This document shows, one piece after another, positions 7,762 to 13,839 of a stretch of 13,839 bases of DNA. Every line of letters begins with the position of its first letter. Position 1 is the first letter of the stretch. The notes beneath the pieces were generated by a model, which worked only from the letters and a program-made list of their open reading frames with translations, was not told where the DNA came from and searched no databases. Origin of the DNA: Candidatus Tenebribacter mawsonii (lineage in GTDB: Bacteria > Cloacimonadota > Cloacimonadia > Cloacimonadales > TCS61); assembly GCA_030765665.1 (NCBI GenBank), contig JAVCCD010000067.1, positions 1-13,839 of the forward strand, written 5' to 3'. The translations under genes and the position numbers were made by a program.

Positions 7762-7790
7762 TCAATCTCAATATTATGTAATTATGTCAA
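7762..7790 (-). promoter_or_regulatory. Possible carbonic anhydrase promoter
   Basis: A perfect TTGACA at 7785-7790 with a 17-base spacer to GATTGA at 7762-7767, about 42 bases before the start codon. The -10 is not canonical. The spacing and position match those proposed for acs and yjbQ. Confidence 0.4.
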
Positions 7791-7853
7791 ACATTTTTCT
7801 TGCAAAAAGAAAGTAGAAACAAATTTTTGCATTAATAAGATTGTAAAGAGATT

Positions 7854-7881
7854 ATTACAGACTTGTAAATTTTAATATAAT
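7854..7881 (+). promoter_or_regulatory. Likely ndk promoter
   Basis: ATTACA at 7854-7859, a 16-base spacer and a perfect TATAAT at 7876-7881, 27 bases before the ndk start. This is the most canonical sigma-70-type promoter in the window. Confidence 0.55.
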
Positions 7882-7908
7882 AATAAAATACGATAATTGG
7901 AGTGATGT

Positions 7909-8310
7909 ATGGAACAAAAAACTTTATTTATGATTAAACCGGATGCAACCACTGATAATCACATTGGTGAAATTCTACAAATGGTAGAAAAAAACGGTTT
8001 TGTAATTGAGAACATGAAAATGTTCAAAATGGATCATGCACTAGTAGAAGAATTTTATGCGGAACATGTGGGAAAACATTTTTTCCCCGAACATAGTGCA
8101 TTCATGCGCTCAGGTGAAATTGTTGGTGTTGTTCTGAGCAGGGAAGATGCAGTTTTGAAATTAAGAGAATTGGTTGGTGCAACAGATTTTACACAAGCTG
8201 CTTTGGGGACTGTCCGTTCAATATTTGGTCGTTCTAAAGGAGAAAATGCTGTTCACGCTTCTGATAGTATTGAGAGTGCAGATAGAGAAATCGCATTGAT
8301 CTTTAAATAA
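7909..8310 (+). CDS. ndk: Nucleoside diphosphate kinase
   Basis: Transfers the terminal phosphate from ATP to nucleoside diphosphates through a phosphohistidine intermediate, balancing NTP and dNTP pools in the cytoplasm. Markers are MIKPDA at 8-13 (K10), FYAEHVGKHFF at 49-59, FMRSG at 65-69, GATDF at 90-94, GTVR at 100-103 and the catalytic histidine H116 in GENAVHASDS. At 133 aa it is slightly shorter than most Ndk proteins (about 135-150) but complete. GGAG at 7899-7902 lies six bases before the ATG; another ATG at 7905 is out of frame. It is the only complete plus-strand gene here and is monocistronic, ended by the hairpin at 8335-8364. Confidence 0.96.
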   Translation: MEQKTLFMIKPDATTDNHIGEILQMVEKNGFVIENMKMFKMDHALVEEFYAEHVGKHFFPEHSAFMRSGEIVGVVLSREDAVLKLRELVGATDFTQAALGTVRSIFGRSKGENAVHASDSIESADREIALIFK

Positions 8311-8334
8311 AATAATCACAAAATAATTTGCAAA

Positions 8335-8378
8335 TGCGGAGGTTGTATATTAATAACCTCCGCAATTATTTTTTATTT
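8335..8378. terminator. Shared terminator between ndk and the aminotransferase gene
   Basis: A perfect 10-base-pair stem (TGCGGAGGTT at 8335-8344 with AACCTCCGCA at 8355-8364) and a 10-base loop. On the plus strand it is followed by a strong T run to 8378, ending ndk. On the minus strand the trailing sequence is only moderately T-rich, so it may also end the convergent lpxB operon, less efficiently. Confidence 0.88.
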
Positions 8379-9566
8379 CAGTTTGATATATTCATCAAGA
8401 CCTTCACGGAAGATTTTCATTGCTTTTGCAAGATCATTTAAGTTTAAAATATAGGCAAGTCGTATTTCATTTTTACCCAAATTGGGTGTTGCATAAAAAC
8501 CTTGTGCCGGTGCAAACATTACTGTTTCACCATTATAGGAAAATTCTTCCAGCATCCATTTGGCAAAATGTTCAGCATCATCAATAGGTAATTTTGCGAT
8601 TATGTAAAAAGCTCCTTTTGGTTTGATGCAGATAATATCATCAATCTTTTGAAGTTCCTCATAAACCAGGTTTCTTCTTGCATCATATTCTTTTATTATA
8701 CCGTTGAAGTAATCTTCTTCGATGTCTATTGCGGCATTGGCAGCGAGCTGATCTATAGTTGGAGGGCACAGACGCGCCTGAGCAAATTTAATTGCAGAAT
8801 TTATTAACTCCTTATTCCTTGAAATTAAACAGCCAATTCTTGCACCGCAAGCACTGTAGCGTTTAGATATACTATCTACCATGATTGCAAGATCTTCCAT
8901 CCCTTCAAGATCCATGATACTTGTGTGTGAAAGTCCATCGTAAACAAATTCACGATATACTTCATCAGAAATTACAAACAGGTCATTCTCTTTTGCTATT
9001 TTTGCGATCCTCTCCATCTCTGAGAGCGGATAAACAGCACCTGTAGGATTACTTGGATTACATAACATTATTGCTTTAGTTTTACTATTAATAAGCTTAG
9101 TAATTTTCTCATTCTCAGGTAATTTAAAACCCTCTTCGGCATATGTTGTTAAAGGAATAATTTTTACTCCGGTTATTGTAGCAAATCCATTATAATTTGT
9201 ATAAAATGGTTCTGGTACAATTACTTCATCTCCAGCATTGCAGGCTGTTAATAGAGCAAATACAATAGCTTCGGAGCCTGCAGTAGTTACAATTATATCA
9301 TCACTTTCTAACTTAATGTCATGTTTTTTATAATAATTCACCAGATTACTTCTATAAATCTCCAAACCTTGTGATGGACCATAAGCTAGAACCTTAGAAT
9401 CATAATTCTTATAGACGTCCATCATTGCCTTGGGCGTCTCTATATCTGGTTGACCGATATTCAAATGATAAATGTGAATCCCTTTCTTTTTTGTAGCATT
9501 TGCAAATGGCATCAGTTTTCTTATTGGAGATGCCTGAATGTTGATCGCACGATCTGATAATATCAT
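8373..9566 (-). CDS. Class I/II pyridoxal-phosphate aminotransferase
   Basis: Fold-type I aminotransferase, 397 aa, in the aspartate/aromatic/alanine aminotransferase group. Typical residues are LNIGQPDIETP near 35-45, YGPSQG at 62-67, NPSNPTG at 170-176, D201 and Y204 in the SDEVYREF block, the PLP lysine K235 in SISKRYSACGARIG and the carboxylate-binding arginine R369 in NEIRLAY. The exact amino donor and acceptor cannot be read from sequence. It is the last gene of the six-gene operon, starting two bases after the acyltransferase stop codon with only a weak binding site, so translational coupling is likely. Its link to lipid A genes is probably positional rather than functional. Confidence 0.92.
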   Translation of the reverse strand: MILSDRAINIQASPIRKLMPFANATKKKGIHIYHLNIGQPDIETPKAMMDVYKNYDSKVLAYGPSQGLEIYRSNLVNYYKKHDIKLESDDIIVTTAGSEAIVFALLTACNAGDEVIVPEPFYTNYNGFATITGVKIIPLTTYAEEGFKLPENEKITKLINSKTKAIMLCNPSNPTGAVYPLSEMERIAKIAKENDLFVISDEVYREFVYDGLSHTSIMDLEGMEDLAIMVDSISKRYSACGARIGCLISRNKELINSAIKFAQARLCPPTIDQLAANAAIDIEEDYFNGIIKEYDARRNLVYEELQKIDDIICIKPKGAFYIIAKLPIDDAEHFAKWMLEEFSYNGETVMFAPAQGFYATPNLGKNEIRLAYILNLNDLAKAMKIFREGLDEYIKLK

Positions 9567-9568
9567 AA

Positions 9569-10174
9569 TTATCTCACTTTATTTTTAATTGTTAATTCAT
9601 CTATCATCTTCTGTAAAAGTTCTTTTTTTTCTTCTATTTCATTCTTTTTGTAAATTGAAATGGGTTCACTATAAGTTACATTAATTTTACTAAACAGGTG
9701 TGGAAGTCGGAATCTATCCCAGGTATTGAAATTTTTCTCTTTATTTATGTCTACAGCTACCAGGACAACTGGTAATTTTGTAAAATAAGAAAGAAATAGG
9801 ACTCCGTATTTCATTTTTTCAGAAGGTCCTTTAGGTCCATCTGGTGTTATTCCAATACTGTTTTCAGTAGCATATCTAATTAGTTCTCTAGTACCAGAAC
9901 TTCCTTTTCTTCCAGAAGAACCTCGTGCAATTTTATAACCAAATAGTTTTGCAGGTCCAGCTATTAGCTCACCATCTTTTGAGGAAGATGCAAGAATTAC
10001 AATATTCTCACCACGATGCAGATACATTAACGGAATCATATTTCTATGCCAGAAAGTGTAAATAGCTTTTTCTTTTGGTTGTGGAGTTTGCAAATTATAC
10101 TTCCATGTTATTCCAACAAGACTTACAAATGCAGCTGCTAAATACTTTTCTAAAAACAATAAAAACTTATTCAT
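9569..10174 (-). CDS. DUF374 / lysophospholipid acyltransferase-like protein
   Basis: Probable membrane-associated acyltransferase of the DUF374 group, which relates to the PlsC-like acyltransferases. Visible motifs are the FWHRNMIPL block with H43, ASSSKDGELIAG with D67, RGSSGRKGSSG at 84-94 and ITPDGPKGPSEKMKYG from 109. One hydrophobic segment near residues 4-23 could anchor it to the inner membrane. At 201 aa it is typical for the group. It overlaps the end of lpxB by eight bases, and the family is often found beside lipid A genes, so acyl transfer to a lipid A precursor or glycerolipid is likely. The acceptor is not known. Confidence 0.87.
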   Translation of the reverse strand: MNKFLLFLEKYLAAAFVSLVGITWKYNLQTPQPKEKAIYTFWHRNMIPLMYLHRGENIVILASSSKDGELIAGPAKLFGYKIARGSSGRKGSSGTRELIRYATENSIGITPDGPKGPSEKMKYGVLFLSYFTKLPVVLVAVDINKEKNFNTWDRFRLPHLFSKINVTYSEPISIYKKNEIEEKKELLQKMIDELTIKNKVR

Positions 10175-11297
10175 TTAGCATATTCCTAATTATTCCAGTA
10201 ACTTCCGTAGAAGTTGTTTTACTTCCCAGAATGTCATGAAGTGCATGTAACTCATTACGTATTTTATTGTATTTTTTTTCATCTGAAAGGAGTTTAATGA
10301 TATTTGCATAAATGTTCTGACCATTCACATTATACTGGATCAATTCAGGCACAATATCTTTCTCGATAACAATATTAGGCAATCCGATCTTATCAATTTT
10401 TATAAAACGTTTTCCTATTTGATATGATATGTTACTTGTTTTATAAGCAATTATAAAAGGTGTTCCCAAAAAGGCAGTTTCTATAGTGGCAGTACCGGAA
10501 GTAACAACTAATAAGTCACAGTGCTTCATCATTTCGTAGTTCATATTTTTTAAGATCTTTACTTCTTTTTCAGTTTTCCCAATAATTTTATCAAACAATT
10601 CTGTTGAAACGGACGAAGCTTGTGAGACTATTAATTCATAATCATCAGTTAACAATTCAATTGAGTTTATAAATTCAGGTAGCATCTTTTTTATTTCCGT
10701 ATCACGACTACCAGGTAGAAATCCAAGCCATTTTTTGTTAAGATCAAGATCATTTTCTGCAGCAAACTCCTCTCTAGAAAGCTTGATAACGATCTCCTCT
10801 GAGATAGGGTGTCCAACAAAACTTGCCTCTATATTATGTTTGCTGAAATACTTCCCTTCGAAGGGTAGGATGTAGGCGATATGATCAGTATATTTTTGCA
10901 ATTTGAAGATTCTTTTATATTTCCATGCCCAGAATTGTGGGACAATAAAATATAAAACAGGAATATTATAACGTTTGGCTAACTTAGCAATTCTCATATT
11001 TAAGCCGGGATAATCTACTAAAACTACAAGATCAGGCGGGTTACTCTGGAATATTGTTTTAATATTTTTTTCTACTTCTAGAAAAAAAGCTAAATGTTTT
11101 ACAACTTCAACAAAACCCATGACAGAGAAGCGATCAAATGGGTAGATTGCTTTGAAACCTTGTGATGCCATCTTGTCACCACCGATTCCGAAATTCTCAA
11201 CATTATCGAGTTGCTTGTTGAGTTCTTTCAAAACAACCGAAGCGTGAAGATCTCCTGAATTTTCACCAGCTATCCAAAAAATTCTTTTACTAGTCAT
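10167..11297 (-). CDS. lpxB: Lipid-A-disaccharide synthase
   Basis: Peripheral inner-membrane glycosyltransferase that joins UDP-2,3-diacylglucosamine and lipid X into the lipid A disaccharide. Counted from MTSK, the motifs are GENSGDLHAS at 11-20, D95 in LVDYPGLN, the VPQFWAWKYKRI block at 119-130, LPFEGKYF, VGHP at 161-164, LPGSR at 194-198 with R198, and SGTATIETAFLGTP at 267-280. I chose the ATG at 11295-11297 (376 aa), which overlaps the preceding gene by eight bases in the same style as the lpxB/DUF374 junction. An ATG at 11307-11309 adds four residues and is a fair alternative. The longer open frame to 11378 would add a non-homologous tail and an 89-base overlap. Presence of lpxB implies an outer membrane with lipid A. 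Confidence 0.95.
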   Translation of the reverse strand: MTSKRIFWIAGENSGDLHASVVLKELNKQLDNVENFGIGGDKMASQGFKAIYPFDRFSVMGFVEVVKHLAFFLEVEKNIKTIFQSNPPDLVVLVDYPGLNMRIAKLAKRYNIPVLYFIVPQFWAWKYKRIFKLQKYTDHIAYILPFEGKYFSKHNIEASFVGHPISEEIVIKLSREEFAAENDLDLNKKWLGFLPGSRDTEIKKMLPEFINSIELLTDDYELIVSQASSVSTELFDKIIGKTEKEVKILKNMNYEMMKHCDLLVVTSGTATIETAFLGTPFIIAYKTSNISYQIGKRFIKIDKIGLPNIVIEKDIVPELIQYNVNGQNIYANIIKLLSDEKKYNKIRNELHALHDILGSKTTSTEVTGIIRNMLNE

Positions 11298-12006
11298 CCC
11301 TTTTCCCATGATCGTCAAACATCCATTTAATTTTAGCAAGTTTATGCCGATCGATACTAAAGTTAACATAATTTGCAAAGTTATCTAAGATTATTAAAGC
11401 ATTCACATTTGCATCCTCACCTTTGAGCGATGATAACCTTTTAAAAAAGGCTTTATTAACTTCGTGAATATCATTGTAAATTTCAATTAGTCCATTCAAC
11501 TCCCAATCCGGTTCTTTACCATCTTGCATGTTAAAAAATTGTTTTACAAGGTACATGGAAACAGCACGATATATTGTCTCTTCTGTACTTGCAAAAGGAA
11601 GATGGAATCTAGCCATAGGACGCAATTTAGAAAGTATAGGACAGGCAGATGTTACCATTATCATTCCTAATAATGAACTTACACCTTGCTGTAAGGATGC
11701 TTCTTTATGGTACTCCCTTTGAGATGTAGTAATAAGTACGTTGGCATTTTCAAAGGATTTTGAAACTTTAAAGATCTCAATAATATCTACAATATTAGCA
11801 GCAATAGGACAATATGAAATTTTTTCTTTTTCTAGCGGGCAATTAGGGCATTGATTAAATTTAAGATCTGTCCAATCAGGTAGCTTAGTAAATTGTTTAT
11901 GTATCAATTCCAGGTTATTTGGATCGAGTTGGATTTCAAAGAATTGGGAAGATCCGTCTTCTTTGGTGAATTTGTAAGAAATAATAATATTTTCTTTCTC
12001 AGGCAT
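11290..12006 (-). CDS. DUF6901-like conserved protein with a Cys cluster
   Basis: A 238-residue soluble protein of unknown function. The pattern LPDWTDLKFNQCPNCPL (about 42-58), YCP at 65-67, SSLLGMIMVTSACPILSKLRPMARFHLPFAS (110-140) and DANVNAL (198-204) agrees with what I recall of the DUF6901 family. Four cysteines stand out, C53-x2-C56, C66 and C122, a possible metal or iron-sulfur site (inference). It has no signal peptide or membrane helix. The open frame extends to 12102, but those 32 codons overlap the membrane-protein gene; AGGAG at 12012-12016 lies five bases before the ATG at 12004-12006, which I take as the start. It follows the DUF401 gene by 14 bases and overlaps lpxB by eight. 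Confidence 0.8.
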   Translation of the reverse strand: MPEKENIIISYKFTKEDGSSQFFEIQLDPNNLELIHKQFTKLPDWTDLKFNQCPNCPLEKEKISYCPIAANIVDIIEIFKVSKSFENANVLITTSQREYHKEASLQQGVSSLLGMIMVTSACPILSKLRPMARFHLPFASTEETIYRAVSMYLVKQFFNMQDGKEPDWELNGLIEIYNDIHEVNKAFFKRLSSLKGEDANVNALIILDNFANYVNFSIDRHKLAKIKWMFDDHGKRDD

Positions 12007-12011
12007 CAGTT

Positions 12012-12016
12012 CTCCT
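12012..12016 (-). promoter_or_regulatory. Ribosome binding site setting the DUF6901-like start
   Basis: AGGAG on the minus strand, five bases before the ATG at 12004-12006 and just after the DUF401 gene's stop codon. It rules in the short form over the 32-codon extension. Confidence 0.75.
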
Positions 12017-12020
12017 AACT

Positions 12021-13202
12021 TCAAATTACCATTAGCGATAAAATGATAAGTACAGTAAATCCAATGATTGTTGGGTAAAAAGCTTTCTTGGCAAACTGCC
12101 AATAACTTGTTTTAAAATACTCAATAGAAACACTAACACAAGGATGCACTGGCGAAATCATATAACCAAGATAAACTGAAATATACATGATAACGAATGC
12201 TTGTATTGTAAATTGTTCCACACCAAATTTTGTAAGGAAAATAGGTATTAGAATTGAAATCGCCAATTGCACTCGACCAGTTACAAAACTCAATATGCCA
12301 GCAATTCCAATTATTAGAAAATTTTGGGAAAATGTAAGCTGTGAAATTTTATCAGTAATTGCTGTAGCTTGAAAAATCCGTAAGAAAAGAAATATCCCAA
12401 TTATAATCAGGAAGTATCTCCAAGGCTTCATCTTTCTAAATAACGGTAAGACATCTTGTACTTTCATCTTACCAAATAAGAAAGTAAATAAAAAAGTAAT
12501 TGAGACTGCAATAACTAAAGCTGCTTCATCTAATAATGGTGTTAAATTAAGAAATGTATGAATTATTGGAGCACTGATAATAATAAATAATGGAACTAAA
12601 AGTTTTTTGATATTGAGTTTACCAGTTTTGGGCATATCTCCCTTTATTGGACGTAAGAAGAAAAAATATCCCAAGATAAATAGTAATATGAAAATGGGGA
12701 AGATATACAGCATCGCAGTATAAACATTAAAATTTCCCATTTTACTGCAGGGTAGAAGTGCTCCAAGTGGATATATTAATATTAGGATATGACGAAACCA
12801 GATATTTATTGCTGTATATGTTTCAGGTCTAATATCAGTTCCTGATCTATAAAGCATTGGAGCTGAAAGTAACGCTCCACCAGGAATTGGTAGAAGACCC
12901 ATGAGTGCTGGTGATAATCCTAGATATACTTTTCTTTTTACCTGCAGATTATTTATCAAATCATCCATTAACCCTGACGTTTGAAGGCCACCTCCAATAA
13001 GTGGGATAATTCCAACAGCAGATGCAAGTAAGACTATTTTGTAATCGATAATTGTAAAATGTGCAATCGAAAATAGGTCTCGGTATGGAAGATTAACTGA
13101 ACCCAAAAAGAAAGCTCCAACAAAAAGAGCTAACCATAAACTTTTACGGGCAATAAGCATAATTAAAACTAATGCGACAATAAAGCTCAGCCAGATCTGC
13201 AT
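12021..13202 (-). CDS. DUF401-family integral membrane protein
   Basis: A 393-residue, very hydrophobic inner-membrane protein with roughly 10-11 helices, starting with a helix at about 3-17. The sequence LMGLLPIPGGALLSAPM in the first half and YLGYMISPVHPC near the C-terminus look like the paired proline/glycine-rich re-entrant elements of ion-transporter-type carriers, and the overall pattern fits DUF401. It has a GGGLQTSGLMDDLINNL block typical of that family. The substrate is unknown; a transporter role is likely but inferred. Its ATG shares one base with the yjbQ stop codon (TAATG), so translation of the two is coupled. It is followed 14 bases later by the DUF6901-like gene. Confidence 0.82.
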   Translation of the reverse strand: MQIWLSFIVALVLIMLIARKSLWLALFVGAFFLGSVNLPYRDLFSIAHFTIIDYKIVLLASAVGIIPLIGGGLQTSGLMDDLINNLQVKRKVYLGLSPALMGLLPIPGGALLSAPMLYRSGTDIRPETYTAINIWFRHILILIYPLGALLPCSKMGNFNVYTAMLYIFPIFILLFILGYFFFLRPIKGDMPKTGKLNIKKLLVPLFIIISAPIIHTFLNLTPLLDEAALVIAVSITFLFTFLFGKMKVQDVLPLFRKMKPWRYFLIIIGIFLFLRIFQATAITDKISQLTFSQNFLIIGIAGILSFVTGRVQLAISILIPIFLTKFGVEQFTIQAFVIMYISVYLGYMISPVHPCVSVSIEYFKTSYWQFAKKAFYPTIIGFTVLIILSLMVI

Positions 13203-13594
13203 TAATAAATCCTTAATATTGCAGTTCGCATGCGAGGCCCATCAAATTCACAAAAATAAATGCCCTGCCAGGTTCCCAAAAGAAGTTTACCTTCATGTAT
13301 AATAATATCTTGTGAGCACCCAACTATAGAACTTTTTGTATGTGCATCAGAATTTCCTTCCATATGTCTGAACTCAGGTAGAACCGGTGATATTTTGTTC
13401 AAGGCAATTATCAAGTCATGTTGAACATCTGGGTCTGCATTTTCATTGATAGTTACAGCAGCTGTTGTATGAGGAATAAAAACTGTGATCTTGCCCTCTT
13501 CAATATTAGATTCTTTTACGAATTGTCTGATGTCAGAAGTGATATCTTTGAGCTGTTCATGCTCATTTGTGCGAACCGATATCTTTTTGATCAT
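13202..13594 (-). CDS. yjbQ: YjbQ / UPF0047 family protein
   Basis: Small cytoplasmic protein of the YjbQ (UPF0047) family; members have been linked to a weak thiamine-phosphate synthase activity, but the true role is not settled. All signature residues are present: H42-T43-T44 in PHTTAAVTINEN, H77 with E79-G80-N81-S82-D83 in the HMEGNSDAHTKSS block, and GTWQGIYFCEFDGPR at 107-121. At 130 aa it is full length. The open frame has two ATGs. The first (13598-13600) touches the AAGGA site directly; the second (13592-13594) is six bases from it and is the better start. It is the first gene of the six-gene operon. Confidence 0.93.
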   Translation of the reverse strand: MIKKISVRTNEHEQLKDITSDIRQFVKESNIEEGKITVFIPHTTAAVTINENADPDVQHDLIIALNKISPVLPEFRHMEGNSDAHTKSSIVGCSQDIIIHEGKLLLGTWQGIYFCEFDGPRMRTAILRIY

Positions 13595-13600
13595 AGTCAT

Positions 13601-13605
13601 TCCTT
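13601..13605 (-). promoter_or_regulatory. Ribosome binding site setting the yjbQ start
   Basis: AAGGA on the minus strand. Spacing is zero to the upstream ATG and six bases to the ATG at 13592-13594, which favours the shorter protein. Confidence 0.65.
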
Positions 13606-13624
13606 TTTAAATTATTTAATTTTC

Positions 13625-13652
13625 AAAATCCTGAAAAGTCGTTTTATGTCAA
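13625..13652 (-). promoter_or_regulatory. Possible promoter of the yjbQ-lpxB operon
   Basis: A perfect TTGACA at 13647-13652, a 16-base spacer and GATTTT at 13625-13630, about 30 bases before the yjbQ start. The -10 is not canonical but resembles those proposed for acs and can. No other promoter is evident within the tightly packed operon. Confidence 0.42.
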
Positions 13653-13692
13653 ATCATATCATTTATCTTGACGAATTATATCTAAAATCACT

Positions 13693-13744
13693 AACTTTCC
13701 AAAGTTTTCGATGAGGATTTCATTCAACTAAAATTTGGAAAGTT
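13693..13744. repeat. Inverted repeat 1 of a related pair
   Basis: AACTTTCCAAA at 13693-13703 and its exact reverse complement at 13734-13744, separated by 30 bases. The loop holds a smaller possible 5-base-pair stem (GATGA with TCATT). No T run follows on either strand, so it is not an ordinary terminator. It lies between yjbQ and the plus-strand gene starting at 13832. Confidence 0.75.
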
Positions 13745-13757
13745 TTATCTCGTTTAC

Positions 13758-13807
13758 AACCTTCCGAATCTTCATGTGTTAGAGTTATAAGAAAAGCTTC
13801 GGAAGGT
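13758..13807. repeat. Inverted repeat 2 of a related pair
   Basis: ACCTTCCGAA at 13759-13768 and its exact reverse complement at 13798-13807, separated by 29 bases. With the preceding A at 13758, the left arm differs from the left arm of repeat 1 at only two of 11 positions, and the right arm carries matching changes. No T run follows. It ends 24 bases before the plus-strand start codon. Confidence 0.75.
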
Positions 13808-13831
13808 GAATTTGAATTTTCAGGAGGAATA

Positions 13832-13839
13832 ATGAAAAA
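13832..13839 (+). CDS. Start of an unidentified gene, cut by the window edge
   Basis: An ATG at 13832-13834 is preceded four bases upstream by a perfect AGGAGG (13822-13827), the strongest kind of ribosome binding site in this window. Only the first codons (Met, Lys and part of a third) are visible, so the product cannot be named. The long leader with two inverted repeats and the divergent orientation to yjbQ suggest it has its own regulation. Confidence 0.55.

Noticed and set aside
11298..11378. N-terminal extension of LpxB
   Set aside because: It would add 27 residues with no LpxB similarity before the RIFWIAGENSGD motif and force a long overlap with the preceding gene.
12007..12102. N-terminal extension of the DUF6901-like protein
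   Set aside because: The 32 added codons overlap the end of the DUF401 gene, while a good AGGAG site supports the ATG at 12004-12006.
13668..13697. TTGACG as a -35 box for the plus-strand gene at 13832
   Set aside because: The -10 at normal spacing (CTAACT or TAACTT) is poor, and the resulting start would fall inside the first arm of inverted repeat 1. It is possible but too weak to list.
1..13839. CRISPR arrays, tRNA or rRNA genes, insertion sequences, phage genes, toxin-antitoxin pairs
   Set aside because: I saw no regularly spaced direct repeats, no transposase or integrase motifs and no tRNA-like cloverleaf; nearly all the sequence is accounted for by intact chromosomal genes.

Overview
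The window is AT-rich DNA with short intergenic gaps, strong AGGAGG-type ribosome binding sites and clear intrinsic terminators. It carries an lpxB gene, so the host should be a Gram-negative with lipid A. Housekeeping genes sit beside DUF6765-, DUF6901- and DUF401-type proteins and an OFA-family carrier. This would suit an uncultured, probably anaerobic bacterium of the Cloacimonadota/FCB type. That placement is an inference from gene content and composition, not proven. I see no tRNA, rRNA, CRISPR array, insertion sequence, phage gene or broken gene.

Layout, left to right. (1) 1-446, minus: a DUF6765-like protein, cut by the window edge. (2) 651-3485, minus: a three-gene operon, phosphate butyryltransferase-like (ptb) > rpiB > glyA, with gaps of 0 and 3 bases and a terminator after glyA. 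(3) 3493-6994, minus: acetyl-CoA synthetase (acs) followed by an OFA-family major facilitator. There is a hairpin terminator between the two genes and another after the carrier. (4) 7117-7790, minus: a beta-carbonic anhydrase. (5) 7854-8310, plus: nucleoside diphosphate kinase, convergent with the next unit and sharing a terminator with it. (6) 8373-13652, minus: a tight six-gene operon, yjbQ > DUF401 membrane protein > DUF6901-like Cys protein > lpxB > DUF374 acyltransferase > class I aminotransferase, several genes overlapping or nearly touching. (7) 13653-13839: an intergenic leader with two related inverted repeats, then the first codons of a plus-strand gene.

How the genes work together. 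acs plus the OFA carrier looks like short-chain organic acid (probably acetate) uptake and activation. The Ptb-like enzyme would interconvert acyl-CoA and acyl-phosphate, but no acyl kinase is present here. rpiB and glyA feed pentose phosphate and one-carbon metabolism. lpxB and the DUF374 acyltransferase point to envelope lipid synthesis. The membrane and Cys-rich proteins in that operon have no assigned role.

Most of the window is ordinary chromosomal housekeeping, and I do not see a clearly new multi-gene system. The points most worth a second look are the paired, covarying inverted repeats at 13693-13808, a 14-residue insertion in the active-site region of the serine hydroxymethyltransferase, and a recurring TTGACA-type promoter with an unusual GATTT-like -10 partner in front of four transcription units. 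No stretch over 300 bases lacks a gene; the longest gaps are 447-706, 6926-7116, 7720-7908 and 13595-13831.
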